Assembly: GCA_036435485.1 (NCBI GenBank)
Contig: CM071599.1
Coordinates: forward strand, 1,984,001-2,048,000
Length of the DNA stretch: 64,000 nt
Direction: 5' to 3'
Source: Saposhnikovia divaricata
Taxonomy: Eukaryota; Streptophyta; Magnoliopsida; Apiales; Apiaceae
The notes under the pieces are model-generated. The model was not told where the DNA came from and searched no databases. It worked only from the letters and a program-made list of their open reading frames with translations. Position numbers and translations under genes: made by a program. Below are positions 23,010 to 34,209 of the stretch, one piece after another. The number at the start of each line of letters is the position of its first letter. Positions within the stretch are counted from its first letter, which is position 1.

Positions 23010-24425
23010 TTACACATCATGGAGAAATTTCTTCTTTTGTGCATAGGTGAATTCTGAAGGAATGATGTTGCTCACCAGATAATTCACATAATCGGCAAAC
23101 CATGGCACTTCACCTTGCACCGCAAACAACTGCTCATCTGGGAAGGACTCATTGATGAGAGACTTATCCTTGGCATCCTTACCATGATCCTCTAGCCGAG
23201 ATAGATGATCGGCCACTTGATTTTCCGTGCCCTTCCTGTCCTTGATTTCCACATCGAACTCTTGCAACAATAGAACCCAACGGATCAGCCTAGGCTTTGC
23301 ATCTTTCTTTGCAAGTAGATATCTGATGGCTGCATGATCAGTATAAACAATCACCTTGGTGCCAAGCAAGTAAGATCTGAACTTCTCAAAACCATAGACC
23401 ACTGCCAAAAATTCCTTCTCAGTAGTGGTGTAATTCAGCTGCGCCTCATTCAGGGTTTTACTAGCATAGTAAACCACATGAAATATGTTCATCTTTCTTT
23501 GCCCCAACACAGCTCCCACTGCAAAATCACTTGCATCACACATAAGCTCGAATGGCTCTTCCCAATTAGGAGCCGTAATAACCGGAGTTGTTGTCAACTT
23601 CTTTTTCAAAAGCTCAAAGGCAGCCAAGCACTCTTCGTCAAATTTGAAGGGGATATCTTTTTCCAGTAAATTGCACAATGGTTTGGAGATTTTTGAGAAA
23701 TCTTTTATGAACCGCCTATAGAAGCCAGCATGTCCCAGAAAACTGCGAACTCCTCTAACTGAGATCGGGGGAGGCAGATTCTCAATTGTCTCTAATTTAG
23801 CCCTATCCACTTCAAGACCTCGCTTAGACACTTTGTGCCCGAGAATGATCCCTTCTTTTACCATGAAATGGCACTTTTCCCAGTTGAGAACCAGATTGGT
23901 CTCAACGCATCTTTTCAGCACTAAACTCAAGTTAGATAGAGCATCATCATAAGAAGTACCAAACACTGAGAAGTCGTCCATGAATACCTCCACATTAGTC
24001 CCGATCATGTCCGAGAATATGGCCATCATGCATCTCTAAAAAGTGGCTGGTGCGCCACACAGACCAAAAGAAACCCGTCAAAAAGCAAAAGTGCAAAATG
24101 GGCAAGTGAAAGTGGTCTTTTCCTGATCTTCCGGAGCAATACAAATCTGATTATAGCCCGAATACCCGTCAAGAAGACAATAATACTCATGACCGGACAA
24201 TCTATCCAACACCTGATCAATGAAGGGAAGGGGGAAGTGATCTTTCCTAGTGGCCTTATTGAGCTTCCGATAATCCATGCACACTCGCCACCCCGTGACT
24301 GTCCGAGTAGGAATGAGTTCATTCTTTTCATTTGCTATGACTGTCATGCCTCCTTTCTTAGGCACACATTGCACAGGACTCACCCAAGAGCTATCTGAAA
24401 TAGGGTAGATAATCCCTGCATCTAA
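23010..24425 (-). pseudogene. G1 reverse transcriptase and RNase H
   Basis: RT begins near 24425 (LDAGIIYPISDSSWVSPVQC), then GWRVCMDYRKLNKATRKDHF, the polymerase site FMDDFSVFG, LNWEKCHFMV and GVRSFLGHAGFYRRFIKDFS. RNase H follows with LMCDASDFAVGAVLGQ, YTTTEKEFLAVVY, VYTDHAAIRYLLAKKDAKPR and ENQVADHLSRLE. In-frame stops occur at about 24078 (TGA), 24036 (TAG where Gln is expected) and 23010 (TAA where Gln is expected). Motifs place it in the Athila lineage. Confidence 0.9.
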
Positions 24426-25034
24426 CTATTTAAGAATCTCCTTCTTGACCACTTCTTTCATGATGGGATTGAGTCTTCTTTGTTGCTCAACAGATGGTTT
24501 GCTGCCTTCCTCAAGAAGAATCTTGTGCATGCAGAAGGAAGGGCTGATTCCTTTAATATCTGCAATAGTCAATCCAATAGCTGATTTGAACTCCCTTAGA
24601 ATCCGCGACAATTTCTCTTCTTCACTACCTGTCAGGTTAGCCGCAATAATAACAGGCAAGGTAGATAAAGCACCTAAATATGCATACCTCAAATGGTCTG
24701 GCAGTGGCTTTAGCTCAAGAGAAGGAGCTTCCTCAATGGATGGCTTTAACCTCACTTGTGACTTTTTAAGAGCTTCTAAACCCAGAGACTCAATTGGTGC
24801 CTCCGTCCTCCTCTTCCAAGGAGTTGAATTCAACGTCAGCAATTGCTCTACTTCTTCCCCATTTTCCTCGTCAAAATCCCCATTCAAAACCCATTGCAAG
24901 GGGTCGGAAATTAGCAGATGCCCTGTTTCTCTTTTTATAGAAGTTTCAACCATGTTAACTCGGAAGCACTCCTCTTCTTCTGATGGAAAGTTCATTGCCT
25001 TGAACACGTTAAAAGTAACATTGTGCTCATTCAC
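24426..25034 (-). pseudogene. G1 protease-RT linker region
   Basis: Open 202-residue segment after the protease: NVTFNVFKAMNFPSEEEECF, then an acidic linker and RT entry sequence (LTGSEEEKLSRILREFKSAI, GISPSFCMHKILLEEGSKPS, QRRLNPIMKEVVKKEILK). It is bounded by a TGA near 25035 and a TAG at 24426, both inside the expected continuous polyprotein. Confidence 0.8.
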
Positions 25035-25073
25035 TCACATAGTAAGCTCTCCTTTCTGAACATCGATCAGTGT

Positions 25074-25610
25074 TCAGCCTGTGGCTAGAAAGGGTCTTCC
25101 CAAGATTATTGGAATTTTCTTATCTTCCTCGAAGTCCAGAATGACAAAATCAGCCGGAAAGATAAGTTTATCCACCTTTACCAAGACATCTTCGACTATG
25201 CCTCTCGGGTAAGTGATCGAACGATCTGCTAGCTGTAAAGAGATGTTGGTCGGTCTCGGCTCCGGAAGACCAAGTTGAACAAAAACTAATAGAGGCATCA
25301 AATTTATGCTTGCTCCTAAGTCACATAAGCATTTGTCGAATGACAGATTACCAATAGTACATGGTAGAGTGAAGCTTCCAGGGTCCTTCAGTTTCGGAGG
25401 CAATTTCTGTTGCAGAACAGCACTGCATTCCTCCGTCAAAGCGACGGTTTCATACTCCTCCAATTTTAGCTTTCTCGATAGAATACCCTTCATGAACTTA
25501 GCATAACTCGGCATCTGCTCCAGAGCTTCTGCAAAAGGTATGTTAATATGCAGCTTTTTAAATACCTCAAGAAATTTACCGAATTGCTTGTCCAGCCTAT
25601 GTTTCTGCAA
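25074..25610 (-). pseudogene. G1 retropepsin-like protease
   Basis: Encodes FGKFLEVFKKLHINIPFAEA, the active-site region CDLGASINLMPL (DLGAS in place of DTGAS, also in G2), YPRGIVEDVLVKVDKLIFPA, ADFVILDFEEDKKIPIILGR and PFLATG. It ends in TGA 25074-25076 where G2 has arginine. An extra base in an A(7) run near 25674-25680 shifts the frame from the gag piece upstream. Confidence 0.85.
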
Positions 25611-25662
25611 TCTCTGAGGATATGGTGGAGGTGGGAAGACCTGATTCTTTACATCCTTTGTC

Positions 25663-26598
25663 TCAGGGGCTGATTTTTTTAGGAGTCAGTACGCTTTCCT
25701 CTTCTCCATTGCTTGAATCTGAATTTTTACCCTTGTCAACTGAACCTCCCAAATCCTCTTTCTCTTCTTCCTTTTCTGGCAGATTTTTTTCTTCTTTCTC
25801 AAGTGTAGTGCTTCCCGTGACCTTACCGGACCGTAGAGTAATGGCTTTAATCTGCTCCTTGCTGTCTTTCCGCCCTGGGTTTGCTTCCGTATCACTGGGA
25901 AGAGTTCCCTGTGGTCTGCTCAACAAAGCATTTGCCAGTTGCCCCATCTGATTTTCTAAAGTCTTGATAGAAACGGCCTGGCTCTTGCACATCAATCTCA
26001 ATTCTTCTAGTTCTGATTTTTCATTAGCAGATTGCCAAGAATTCCCAAAGGGTTGCTGTTGAAATCCCGGTGGTTGAAATTGCCTCGGGGCATACTGCTG
26101 TTGAAACTGTTGCCCTTGCTGCTGTTGAAACCCAGAAGGATTAAATGGCCTAACACCCAGCTGCTGATTCTGAGACTGTTGATACGGCTGATTTGACTGC
26201 TGTAAACCACCTTGATTGTTGTTCCAGCTGAAATTTGGATGGTTTCGATTGCTGGGATGGTAAGTGTTAGGAGCTGGCTGTTGCTGTCTTTGGAAATTGC
26301 TCACAAATTGAACCGACTCATTAGAAATTGCACATTGGTTGGTCTCATGTGCACCCGCATAAAGTTCACAGACACTTGCAATTTGATGCACCCCTTGATT
26401 CGCCAATGAATCAACCTTCAAGTTCAGTGCTTCTAGCTGAGCAGCCAAAGAAGTGGCCTTATCGACATCCAAAATTCCTGCCACCTTTTGCTGTGGCATT
26501 CTCTGAGTAGGATTCTGATACTCATTCGCTGCCATCATCTCAATCAGTTCATAAGTGGCCTCATAGCTCTTAGCCCACAGAGCTCCGCCAGAAGCTGC
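25663..26598 (-). pseudogene. G1 gag, C-terminal part
   Basis: Continues the gag broken by G2: ASGGALWAKSYEATYELIEM, then CELYAGAHETNQC (a Cys/His cluster in which one Cys of the G2 version is Tyr), a Gln/Asn-rich region (QQQGQQFQQQYAPRQFQPPG) and the EELRLMCKSQAVSIKTLENQ heptad segment. Frames up to 26655 read into the G2 LTR and are not gag. The frame is lost at the A(7) run near 25675, where one base removed would restore agreement with G2. Confidence 0.85.
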
Positions 26599-28007
26599 TG
26601 TTACGACCAAACTCAACACGCAAGTGCACGTGATCTCAAGTAATATAGATAGCAAATAAGATTCGTTCCTACAGGGACTCGTTGTGTTGTCTAGTTAATT
26701 CACTCACCAATGTATGATTATTATTCGATGCTAAAACAAATTAACAATTGGATTTTTGTTTATCACTACAATTACTCTAAGAATTATAACTAATGATCAA
26801 CTACTTGAACTAAGAATTATATCGAATTACTTATGCGAATAAAACATGGGATTTTAACTTCATTAAACAATCCATCTATAGTCTCCACTTCTCTAGCCTT
26901 TTCATGTGATTTGTTAATACATGTTCGAATACACAAAACTGATATAAGCCAACTTTCGTTGCACAAATACCATCCTAAATAACATCCACAATAAAGATAG
27001 AAATCACTTAGTCTCCCAATCATGCTTAATTTGCATATGTCTATAGAGATTGAAACATAATGGTTGAAGTACAAGCATTCAATAGATCACATAGTCATCA
27101 TAAAACGGTTAGAGTTACGACACTAATTATGAATGATATTCTCACGCATAAACCTATGCTAGCATGGCAAGTTCTAAACTCTTAGATTCACTTTCGCTTC
27201 AATAAGAATTAACACACAATTACAGGAGTTAACTACTCTCCTATAACGAATTAAATCAACCATGATAGGATATCACATCAATCACACTATATGCATCGAG
27301 AAGATTCAACAAATAAACTTCATGAATAAATCCGCTAAAACCCCATGACAACGAATTAGTTCATAATCAAACTAATCGTCACCATGGGTTCCAATGTAAA
27401 CATGATAGAAGGAAACGAATAATGATTTAAATAAATAACAAGGGTTCTAAAGAATACACCAAAACCAAGCATCCACAAACTAGGAAGAATACAAGAATAA
27501 TTTGAAAACTATCTTCTTCCTCGCTTCTTCGTGCTTCAAAACTCCGTAAATACAATACGTGGTTCGACCTCCCTATTCTAGGGTTTTTCTTCCTTTATAT
27601 AGGCCTCCAATTGCAAGAAATTCGAAAGGAATTTAATTTTGACTTTTTCTCGAAAAATCAGCAAAACAGGAGTTTCCCTTCAGATGAGCCGGCGCTGCCG
27701 CGCCATCCTTGAACTCCAACACGGCGCTGCCGCGCCACATACTTCACTCAACGCTGCCGCGCCATGTTTGTGCAGGAACACGGCGCTGCCGCGCCATACC
27801 TTCTGCTCAGCAACTGGATTTTTTCCCCTTTTTCTTCATTACAACTCCGATTTGCTCTCCGATTGCTTCAATGAATTCCTTGAACACCTGTGATTAACAT
27901 TCCTGCACATTACCCTTAAAAGAGATCAAAAATACCACAACTCGAGTACAAACATTCGTTTTAAGCCAAATGGAAACGTTTTAAGTGAATAAAATACCCA
28001 CTCATCA
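26599..28007 (-). repeat. G2 3' LTR (1409 bp)
   Basis: Plus-strand ends tgttacgacc and ctcatca, followed by cacccccaaactt (polypurine-tract complement). It contains four copies of gctgccgcgcc, three of them extended to ggcgctgccgcgcc (27691-27704, 27723-27736, 27752-27763, 27782-27795). Confidence 0.94.
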
Positions 28008-29451
28008 CACCCCCAAACTTAAACCAATGCTTGTCCTCAAGCATAAACAGACAAATTATGTACAACTAACTAGTACCACTTTCGTAGGTGATCACGGTTG
28101 CATTTGGCATATGCAACAAGCCCTTTAAACCCCTAGGCAGCCCCAGTGGACGAGTAAGGTCTCGTGAGGGCCTATAGCGAATGTACCCACAAAATCCGAT
28201 CTATAATGCAACTAACTATATGTATGCAACTACATGAAAAATGCAAGGATCCCCTTTAAACTCACCAAAACCAACTAACAAGCAACTATCTCAAAGAATG
28301 CAACAAATCCAAATAGAGCTCGACTAAGCCCCCGTATACTAACAATGCATGAACAGAAACGTGCATGTGTGCGCGATGCTCACCAGAAATACTCCCAAAC
28401 TAGGTCAAAAATCATACATGCTTTCAGTCAGGACAATCACAGGTTTATAACTAGAATAGACTGTAGACACTTCATAGCCTAGGAACACCTCCACCCTCAT
28501 CCAAGGTAGACAGAAACTCATGCTTTATTACTATGACACATAATACTATATACAATACACATGCTTATTTAACCGTGCAATGAATGAGACCCCGAAAGGC
28601 TTATACAATAATACTCATATAGCGAGTGTTAGGTCAGTGGATCCCAGACTATAAAAGCCATAGGTCACTAGGACTAAGTCCCCTCAGACTTAATTACTCG
28701 AGTATTAAAGAGCTCACTCTGGTTAATTTAGCATTTCACAATTGACACTTTTTTTTTTCCTTTTGTTTTTTTTTCTCTTTTTTTTTCTTTTTTTTTTTAC
28801 ATGCAATCTGGAATGAGCCTTTCTCATTTCCAACCCTAGACTACTCATATAAATATGAGCCGACTACTAGCCATTTGACACCTAGCCATTATTAACAAAT
28901 ATTTACAACTAGCATGAAATTCCTGGTTTCCCCCAAACTTAGATTTTAATGCTCCTACGCCATCAAGGGAATAACGAAAATTCTAACTATAATCAAGCGA
29001 TTAAATCTCTAAACATCCAACAAGCATGACCCTAACCTAGCCCAAAAGCACCCAATGAGTCTGTGTAAAAGTTTTGTTTCTGAACACGCAAGTCAATTTC
29101 ATAGGCACTATAATTCAACCCTCTACTCATCATCATCACACTCAGTTAGACACCTACCTACCAGTCAAAATTAACAAGTTCTATGGGATCATGAAAATGC
29201 ATGCCATGCTCATGCAACTATATGAACATAAATACCACAATAACAGAATGTCCTATATGGCATACATAAGAAAAAAAACAAAATGCTCTAACTAACATGC
29301 AAACATGCTAACATACAAATATGCTTCTAACATGCACACATACAAATATACAAATGCACCTTGTATCCCCACCCCCAACTTAAAAATTTTCAATGCCCCA
29401 TTGAAAGTAAGAATAACAAGTGTGCAAGGCATACCTACTCGACGAAACACA
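28008..29451 (-). other. G2 3' noncoding region and polypurine tract
   Basis: Aligns with E1 and G1 3' noncoding sequence. It contains the tract complement at 28008, the gttgcat...atgcaac stem-loop (28097-28117), a T-rich tract (28749-28799) and the conserved 'cattattaacaa' and 'cccccaaacttag' blocks. Small frames at 29074-29535 have no coding support. Confidence 0.8.
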
Positions 29452-29498
29452 TGGGTTGCCTCCCACGAAGCGCTGTCGTTAACGTCATTTAGCCGGAC
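29452..29498 (-). other. Conserved structured motif after the G2 stop
   Basis: On the minus strand GTCCGGCTAAATGAC (29498-29484) precedes AGCGCTTCG...GGCAACCCA (ending at 29452), about 37 nt after the gag-protease stop at 29513. The GTC/GAC arms and GCTAA loop core are kept while neighbouring bases differ from E1 and G1. Confidence 0.75.
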
Positions 29499-29512
29499 GT
29501 CACTTCCTCAAC

Positions 29513-32245
29513 TCACGACGGTTTCAAAAGAATAACCGAACCGTCCTCAACCGAAAGACCATTCATGCACACTTTGACATGTTTGTTTCCTCCCAACACA
29601 ACTTTTCTTTCACTCTTCAACTTGATTTTTCCACCCGTCGACTTCTTCGCCTTCTTTTTCTTCCTCACACCTCTAAGGTGCTTATTCGATTCGGACGGCT
29701 GAACAACACTCTCTTCTACTTCGTCATCGGTCATCCACCTTCTTAACACGTTATCTTGGCATACTTCAAAAATCACAAGTTCATCATCCACAAGGACATA
29801 CTTCAAGTGTGGTGGCAGCTTCCCAAGCTTCACCTTCGAGAGATCTTGAATGGAAGAATTATCAATGGAATCACTGATGTAATGCTCGAGCTTGTGCACG
29901 TTTAACTTTTTGCTCAACAAATGATCAAACTCTTCTGCCTGACCCGTATCAACTATCTCCACACTGAAACACTCCTCATCCTCTGTCAGAAATTTCATGG
30001 CCTTGAACACATTAAAGGTGACATTCTGATCTTGCACCCTCACTGTAAGCTCTCCTCTTTGCACATCGATCAAAGTACGACCCGTAGCTAGAAAAGGCCT
30101 TCCCAAGATTATGGGAATCTTCTTATCTTCTTCAAAATCTAGAATCACAAAATCGGCAGGAAAGATGAGCTTATCAACCTTCACCAAGACGTCCTCTATT
30201 ATACCCCTCGGATACGTGATTGTCCTATCAGCCAACTGCAAGGAGATGTTAGTTGGCTTTGGCTCCGGCAGACCAAGTTGCTTGAAAACAGACAAGGGCA
30301 TGAGATTAATACTTGCACCCAAATCACACAAGCATTTGATGAATGAGAGATCTCCAATAGTACATGGAATGGTAAAGCTTCCAGGGTTCTTCAACTTAGG
30401 CGGCAACTTTTGTTGCAAGATGGCACTACATTCCTCCGTCAAGGCAACGGTCTCTAGCTCCTCAAGTTTCAATTTCTTTGAGAGTATGCCCTTCATAAAC
30501 TTCGCATAGCCCGGTATTTGCTCAAGAGCCTCCGCAAATGGTATATTAATCTGAAGCTTCTTGAAGACATCCAAGAACTTAGCAAATTGCTTGTCGAACT
30601 TTTGCCTTTGAATTCGTTTTGGGTATGGAGGAGGTGGAAACACCTTATCTTCTACCTCTTTCTGAGCATTATCATTCTTACAAGTTATAGGAGTCGAGGG
30701 AGTAGCATTAGGTAGCAATTTAGGACCAGATTCGACTCGAGCATCAAAATAACTTTTCCTTCCAGAAGTTGCGGCGCTGCCGCGCCGTGCTATCTGCTCA
30801 GATTTTTCATTTTCTTCCTCGGTTGATTTTTCTTTGTTCTGACCTTGTAGAATTCTTCCTGATCGCAATGTTACTGCCTGGACCTGTTCCTTGTGATCCT
30901 TCTTGCCTGGATTCATCTCTGTGTCACTCGGAAGCGTTCCTGGTTGACGGTTCAACAATGCATTGGCCAGTTGACCAATTTGATTCTCTAAAGTTTTCAA
31001 TGACACCGCCTGACTTTTGTACATCATTCGAAGCTCTTCCAATTCAGACTTCTCAGACTGATTCAATGAATTCCCTTGAGATGGTTGAAATCCCGGTGGA
31101 TTGAATGGTTGCCTTGGAGCATAAGGTGGTGGCTGATAGTTCTGATTATATGGCCTTGCATTGAACTGCTGATTTTGGGGTTGCTGAACACCACCCTGAT
31201 TGTTGCTCCAACTGAAATTAGGATGATTCCGATTGTTGGGATGATAAACATTAGGCACTGGTTGCTGAGCTCTTTGAAAATTACTAACAAATTGTGCGGA
31301 TTCAGATGAGATAGCACACTGATTCGTGTCATGAGCCCCTGCACACAATTCATACACCATAGCAACCTGGTTAGTCCCATGATTAGAAAGGGAATCTACC
31401 TTCATTGTCAACGCCTTGAGTTGAGCAGCAATAGTAGTAGCTGCATCCAAGTCCAGAACTCCGGCCACTTTAGCAAGTGGCAAGCGTTGAGTAGGATTCT
31501 GAAACTCATTGGCCGCCATCATTTCAATAAGATTATATGCATCCTCATAGCTTTTTGCCCATAGCGCACCTCCAGAAGCTGCATCTAACATAGGCCTGGA
31601 CTGAGTTCCCAACCCGTTATAGAAATTGCTGATTATCATCCAATCCGGCATCCCATGATGAGGACAACGTGCCAATATCTCCTTGTACCTTTCCCAAGCT
31701 TCCCCCAAAGATTCCTGAGGTTGCTGAGCAAACTGAGAAATAGAATTCCGATAAGCTGCTGTCTTCGCCATGGAGAAATACTTCGTCAAGAACTTTTGAG
31801 CACAGTCTGCCCATGTTTTAATAGAGCCTGATGGCATAGAATGTAACCAACTCTTGGCTTTATCCCTAAGAGAGAAGGGAAATATTCTCAATCTGATTGC
31901 GTCATCTGTAACTCCGTTGAATTTGAAGGTGTCACAGATCTCAAGGAAGTCCCTGATATGAGCATTGGGATCTTCAGTAGGACTACCCCCAAACTGTACT
32001 GCATTCTGAATCATCTGAATGATGTTTGGCTTAAGCACGAAATTATTAGCCCCAATAGATGGGCGAACAATACTGGTATGGATATCCTCCACTTTTGGCT
32101 GAGAGAATTCACTCAAAGCCTTCGCTGGTTGTGCTTGATCTGCCATTTCTTCTATTGATTCACGATCGTCTTCTAACCCGATGTTCTCAAAATCAAGTTT
32201 TCTTCTTGCTAGTTCTTCTCTACGTGCTTGAGCTCGTGTACGCAT
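29513..32245 (-). CDS. G2 gag-protease polyprotein (910 residues, intact)
   Basis: A single uninterrupted frame. Residues about 60-230 are the retrotransposon gag domain (VQFGGSPTEDPNAHIRDFLE, LRIFPFSLRDKAKSWLHSMP, EAWERYKEILARCPHHGMPD). Next come CELCAGAHDTNQC, a Gln/Asn/Pro-rich linker and the EELRMMYKSQAVSLKTLENQ heptads. The retropepsin-like domain lies about residues 590-720 (CDLGASINLMPLSVFKQLGL, IIEDVLVKVDKLIFPADFVI, KKIPIILGRPFLATG). The C-terminal 150 residues are basic and end in a Lys-rich tail. The protein should form particles and process itself, but reverse transcription needs a helper. A GC palindrome identical in core to the LTR motif lies in frame at 30773-30786. Confidence 0.88.
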   Translation of the reverse strand: MRTRAQARREELARRKLDFENIGLEDDRESIEEMADQAQPAKALSEFSQPKVEDIHTSIVRPSIGANNFVLKPNIIQMIQNAVQFGGSPTEDPNAHIRDFLEICDTFKFNGVTDDAIRLRIFPFSLRDKAKSWLHSMPSGSIKTWADCAQKFLTKYFSMAKTAAYRNSISQFAQQPQESLGEAWERYKEILARCPHHGMPDWMIISNFYNGLGTQSRPMLDAASGGALWAKSYEDAYNLIEMMAANEFQNPTQRLPLAKVAGVLDLDAATTIAAQLKALTMKVDSLSNHGTNQVAMVYELCAGAHDTNQCAISSESAQFVSNFQRAQQPVPNVYHPNNRNHPNFSWSNNQGGVQQPQNQQFNARPYNQNYQPPPYAPRQPFNPPGFQPSQGNSLNQSEKSELEELRMMYKSQAVSLKTLENQIGQLANALLNRQPGTLPSDTEMNPGKKDHKEQVQAVTLRSGRILQGQNKEKSTEEENEKSEQIARRGSAATSGRKSYFDARVESGPKLLPNATPSTPITCKNDNAQKEVEDKVFPPPPYPKRIQRQKFDKQFAKFLDVFKKLQINIPFAEALEQIPGYAKFMKGILSKKLKLEELETVALTEECSAILQQKLPPKLKNPGSFTIPCTIGDLSFIKCLCDLGASINLMPLSVFKQLGLPEPKPTNISLQLADRTITYPRGIIEDVLVKVDKLIFPADFVILDFEEDKKIPIILGRPFLATGRTLIDVQRGELTVRVQDQNVTFNVFKAMKFLTEDEECFSVEIVDTGQAEEFDHLLSKKLNVHKLEHYISDSIDNSSIQDLSKVKLGKLPPHLKYVLVDDELVIFEVCQDNVLRRWMTDDEVEESVVQPSESNKHLRGVRKKKKAKKSTGGKIKLKSERKVVLGGNKHVKVCMNGLSVEDGSVILLKPS

Positions 32246-32361
32246 ACACTCTCAAAAAGTACCTGAAATTCACCAACAAGAAAGTTGGTAAGAAACGTCC
32301 TAGTCACCGAACTTTAATGACCACTGATGGCAAATACTGAAACTAAACAAATAAAACCGCG

Positions 32362-32379
32362 TCCCCGGTAGCGGTGCCA
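32362..32379 (-). other. G2 primer binding site
   Basis: The minus strand reads TGGCACCGCTACCGGGGA six bases after the 5' LTR end. This is a tRNA-Asp-type site with about three mismatches to the usual complement. Confidence 0.8.
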
Positions 32380-32959
32380 AAAACTTGTTACGACCAAACT
32401 CAACACGCAAGTGCACGTGATCTCAAGTAATATAGATAGAAAATAAGATTCGTTCCTACAAGGACTCGTTGTATTGTCTAGTTAATTCACTCACCAATGT
32501 ATGATTATTATTCGATGCTAAAACAAATTAACAATTGGATTTTTGTTTATCACTACAATTACTTTAAGAATTATAACTAATGATCAACTACTTGAACTAA
32601 GAATTATATCGAATTACTTATGCGAATAAAACATGGGATTTTAACTTCATTCACTACTAGAAAATATAGATTAGACATCACACATTTTACATCGTTTTAA
32701 AAAGCCACCGATGTTAAATATGTTTTCAACATCAGTTATTTAAAAAGCAATGTTAAACTAATTTCTGGACATCGGTTGGTAAAATAACCGCTGTCTAAAT
32801 AATTTTTTAAAAAATAAAAAAAAAGCGTGCTGCTCATTTCCCCCCATTCTCATAAAACATTTCCCCCTTACAAAATTTTCATTCCCCGCCTTAGTAACAT
32901 TTTCCCTAATTTAGTTTGCCCGTGCTGAACTTTCCCCTAATTTACTCTCACAGCCGCCC

Positions 32960-33012
32960 ACTAATTTCTCTCTCTCTCACTCACTCACTCATCTCTCTCG
33001 CTCACCTCTCTC

Positions 33013-33043
<31 letters not shown>

Positions 33044-33150
33044 TTCATCTCTCTCTCACTCATCTCTCTTTCTCTCACTCTCATCTCTACTCGTCCCTCT
33101 CTCTGTGTCTCTCTCACTTGCATCCCTCTCTTTCTCACTCGACTTCTCTC
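32960..33150. repeat. CT-rich low-complexity tract in CACTA2
   Basis: Runs of tctctctctcactcactc with long (CT)n stretches. Open frames here are low-complexity artefacts. It could mimic a 5' UTR of a captured gene, as 33210-33420 resembles leader sequence with short introns; this is speculative. Confidence 0.7.
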
Positions 33151-34209
33151 TCACCCGCCTCCATTAAAGTACACTTCCAACCCTAAAAAGATAAACCCCT
33201 AAAATAAAACCTTAGCTTTTAATAAACCCCCAAATCGAAGCCCTAAATCGAAAAAGGTAAACCGATTTTCAATTCAATCGAAGCCTTAAATCGAAAAGGA
33301 TGAACCCTAAAGCTTGAATCGATTGATTCTCTCAGATTAGTAGCTAAAATTAGTAAGTGTTTTTCCAATTTCTTTTTTAATTTCATTTTTTAATTTTTAA
33401 TATAACTTCTTTTGACAGATTGGGTTGCTTGGTTCATTCTTCAGATTGGGTGATCTACAATTAGTAAGTGATTCTTTAATTTTTGTGCATGCTTTTGTAT
33501 GTATATAACTTTTATTTGTAATTTTTTGTTGTATTCTTCAATTTTTGTTCTGTTTTGATATTTATGGTTGGGGAATTCTCTATTTTGATGAGTAGAGGAG
33601 GTGTGGATGGATTGAGACAAGAGGAATTTAAGATTGGAATGTTGTTTTTGGTTCTTGTCGTTGCGAGTTACGGGCATCAAACATTTTTGCAAGATGCTGC
33701 TTTGAATTGTGTGTATAAGATTAGAGTTCATGTGTTTGATAGGTTTTGGAGAGGGATTTTATTGTTTTTTAAAGTGGTAATGGTGTTTCGTCAGGTAATG
33801 CTTTGTAGATGATCATGCATAGTGGTTCTCATATTTGTAAGCTGTTTGATACCTAAATGCGACTTAGAATTCTTGTTACCATTTACTCTTTATGTAGCAC
33901 AAGTCAAGGGCAGTTGGACAGGGCAAATCTTGTCTCACATAAGGCAGTATATCATATTTATGCTTTGAAAAAGAATTCGATCTCCCCAACTTAAAAGAAT
34001 TCATATTCCAGAAGTTAACGTCCAAAGTACGTTTGTTGTACAAAATTACTGTAGTCATTTGCTGCCTTAAATGTCTTTCAATTTTAATATTGCCATTGAC
34101 TTTTTATCATTAGTGACTGGAGTAAGATACTTTGTATTGATCAATTACTTCTGGAAGACCTGAATGTTTTCTAATGAGACATTTTCATCATTTTTGTAGT
34201 ACTTTCTCA

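Noticed and set aside
24445..25059. 204-codon plus-strand frame opposite G1 pol
   Set aside because: Mirror of the minus-strand protease-RT linker, which has clear family motifs.
32916..33167. 83-codon Ser/Leu-rich frame in CACTA2
   Set aside because: CT microsatellite artefact.
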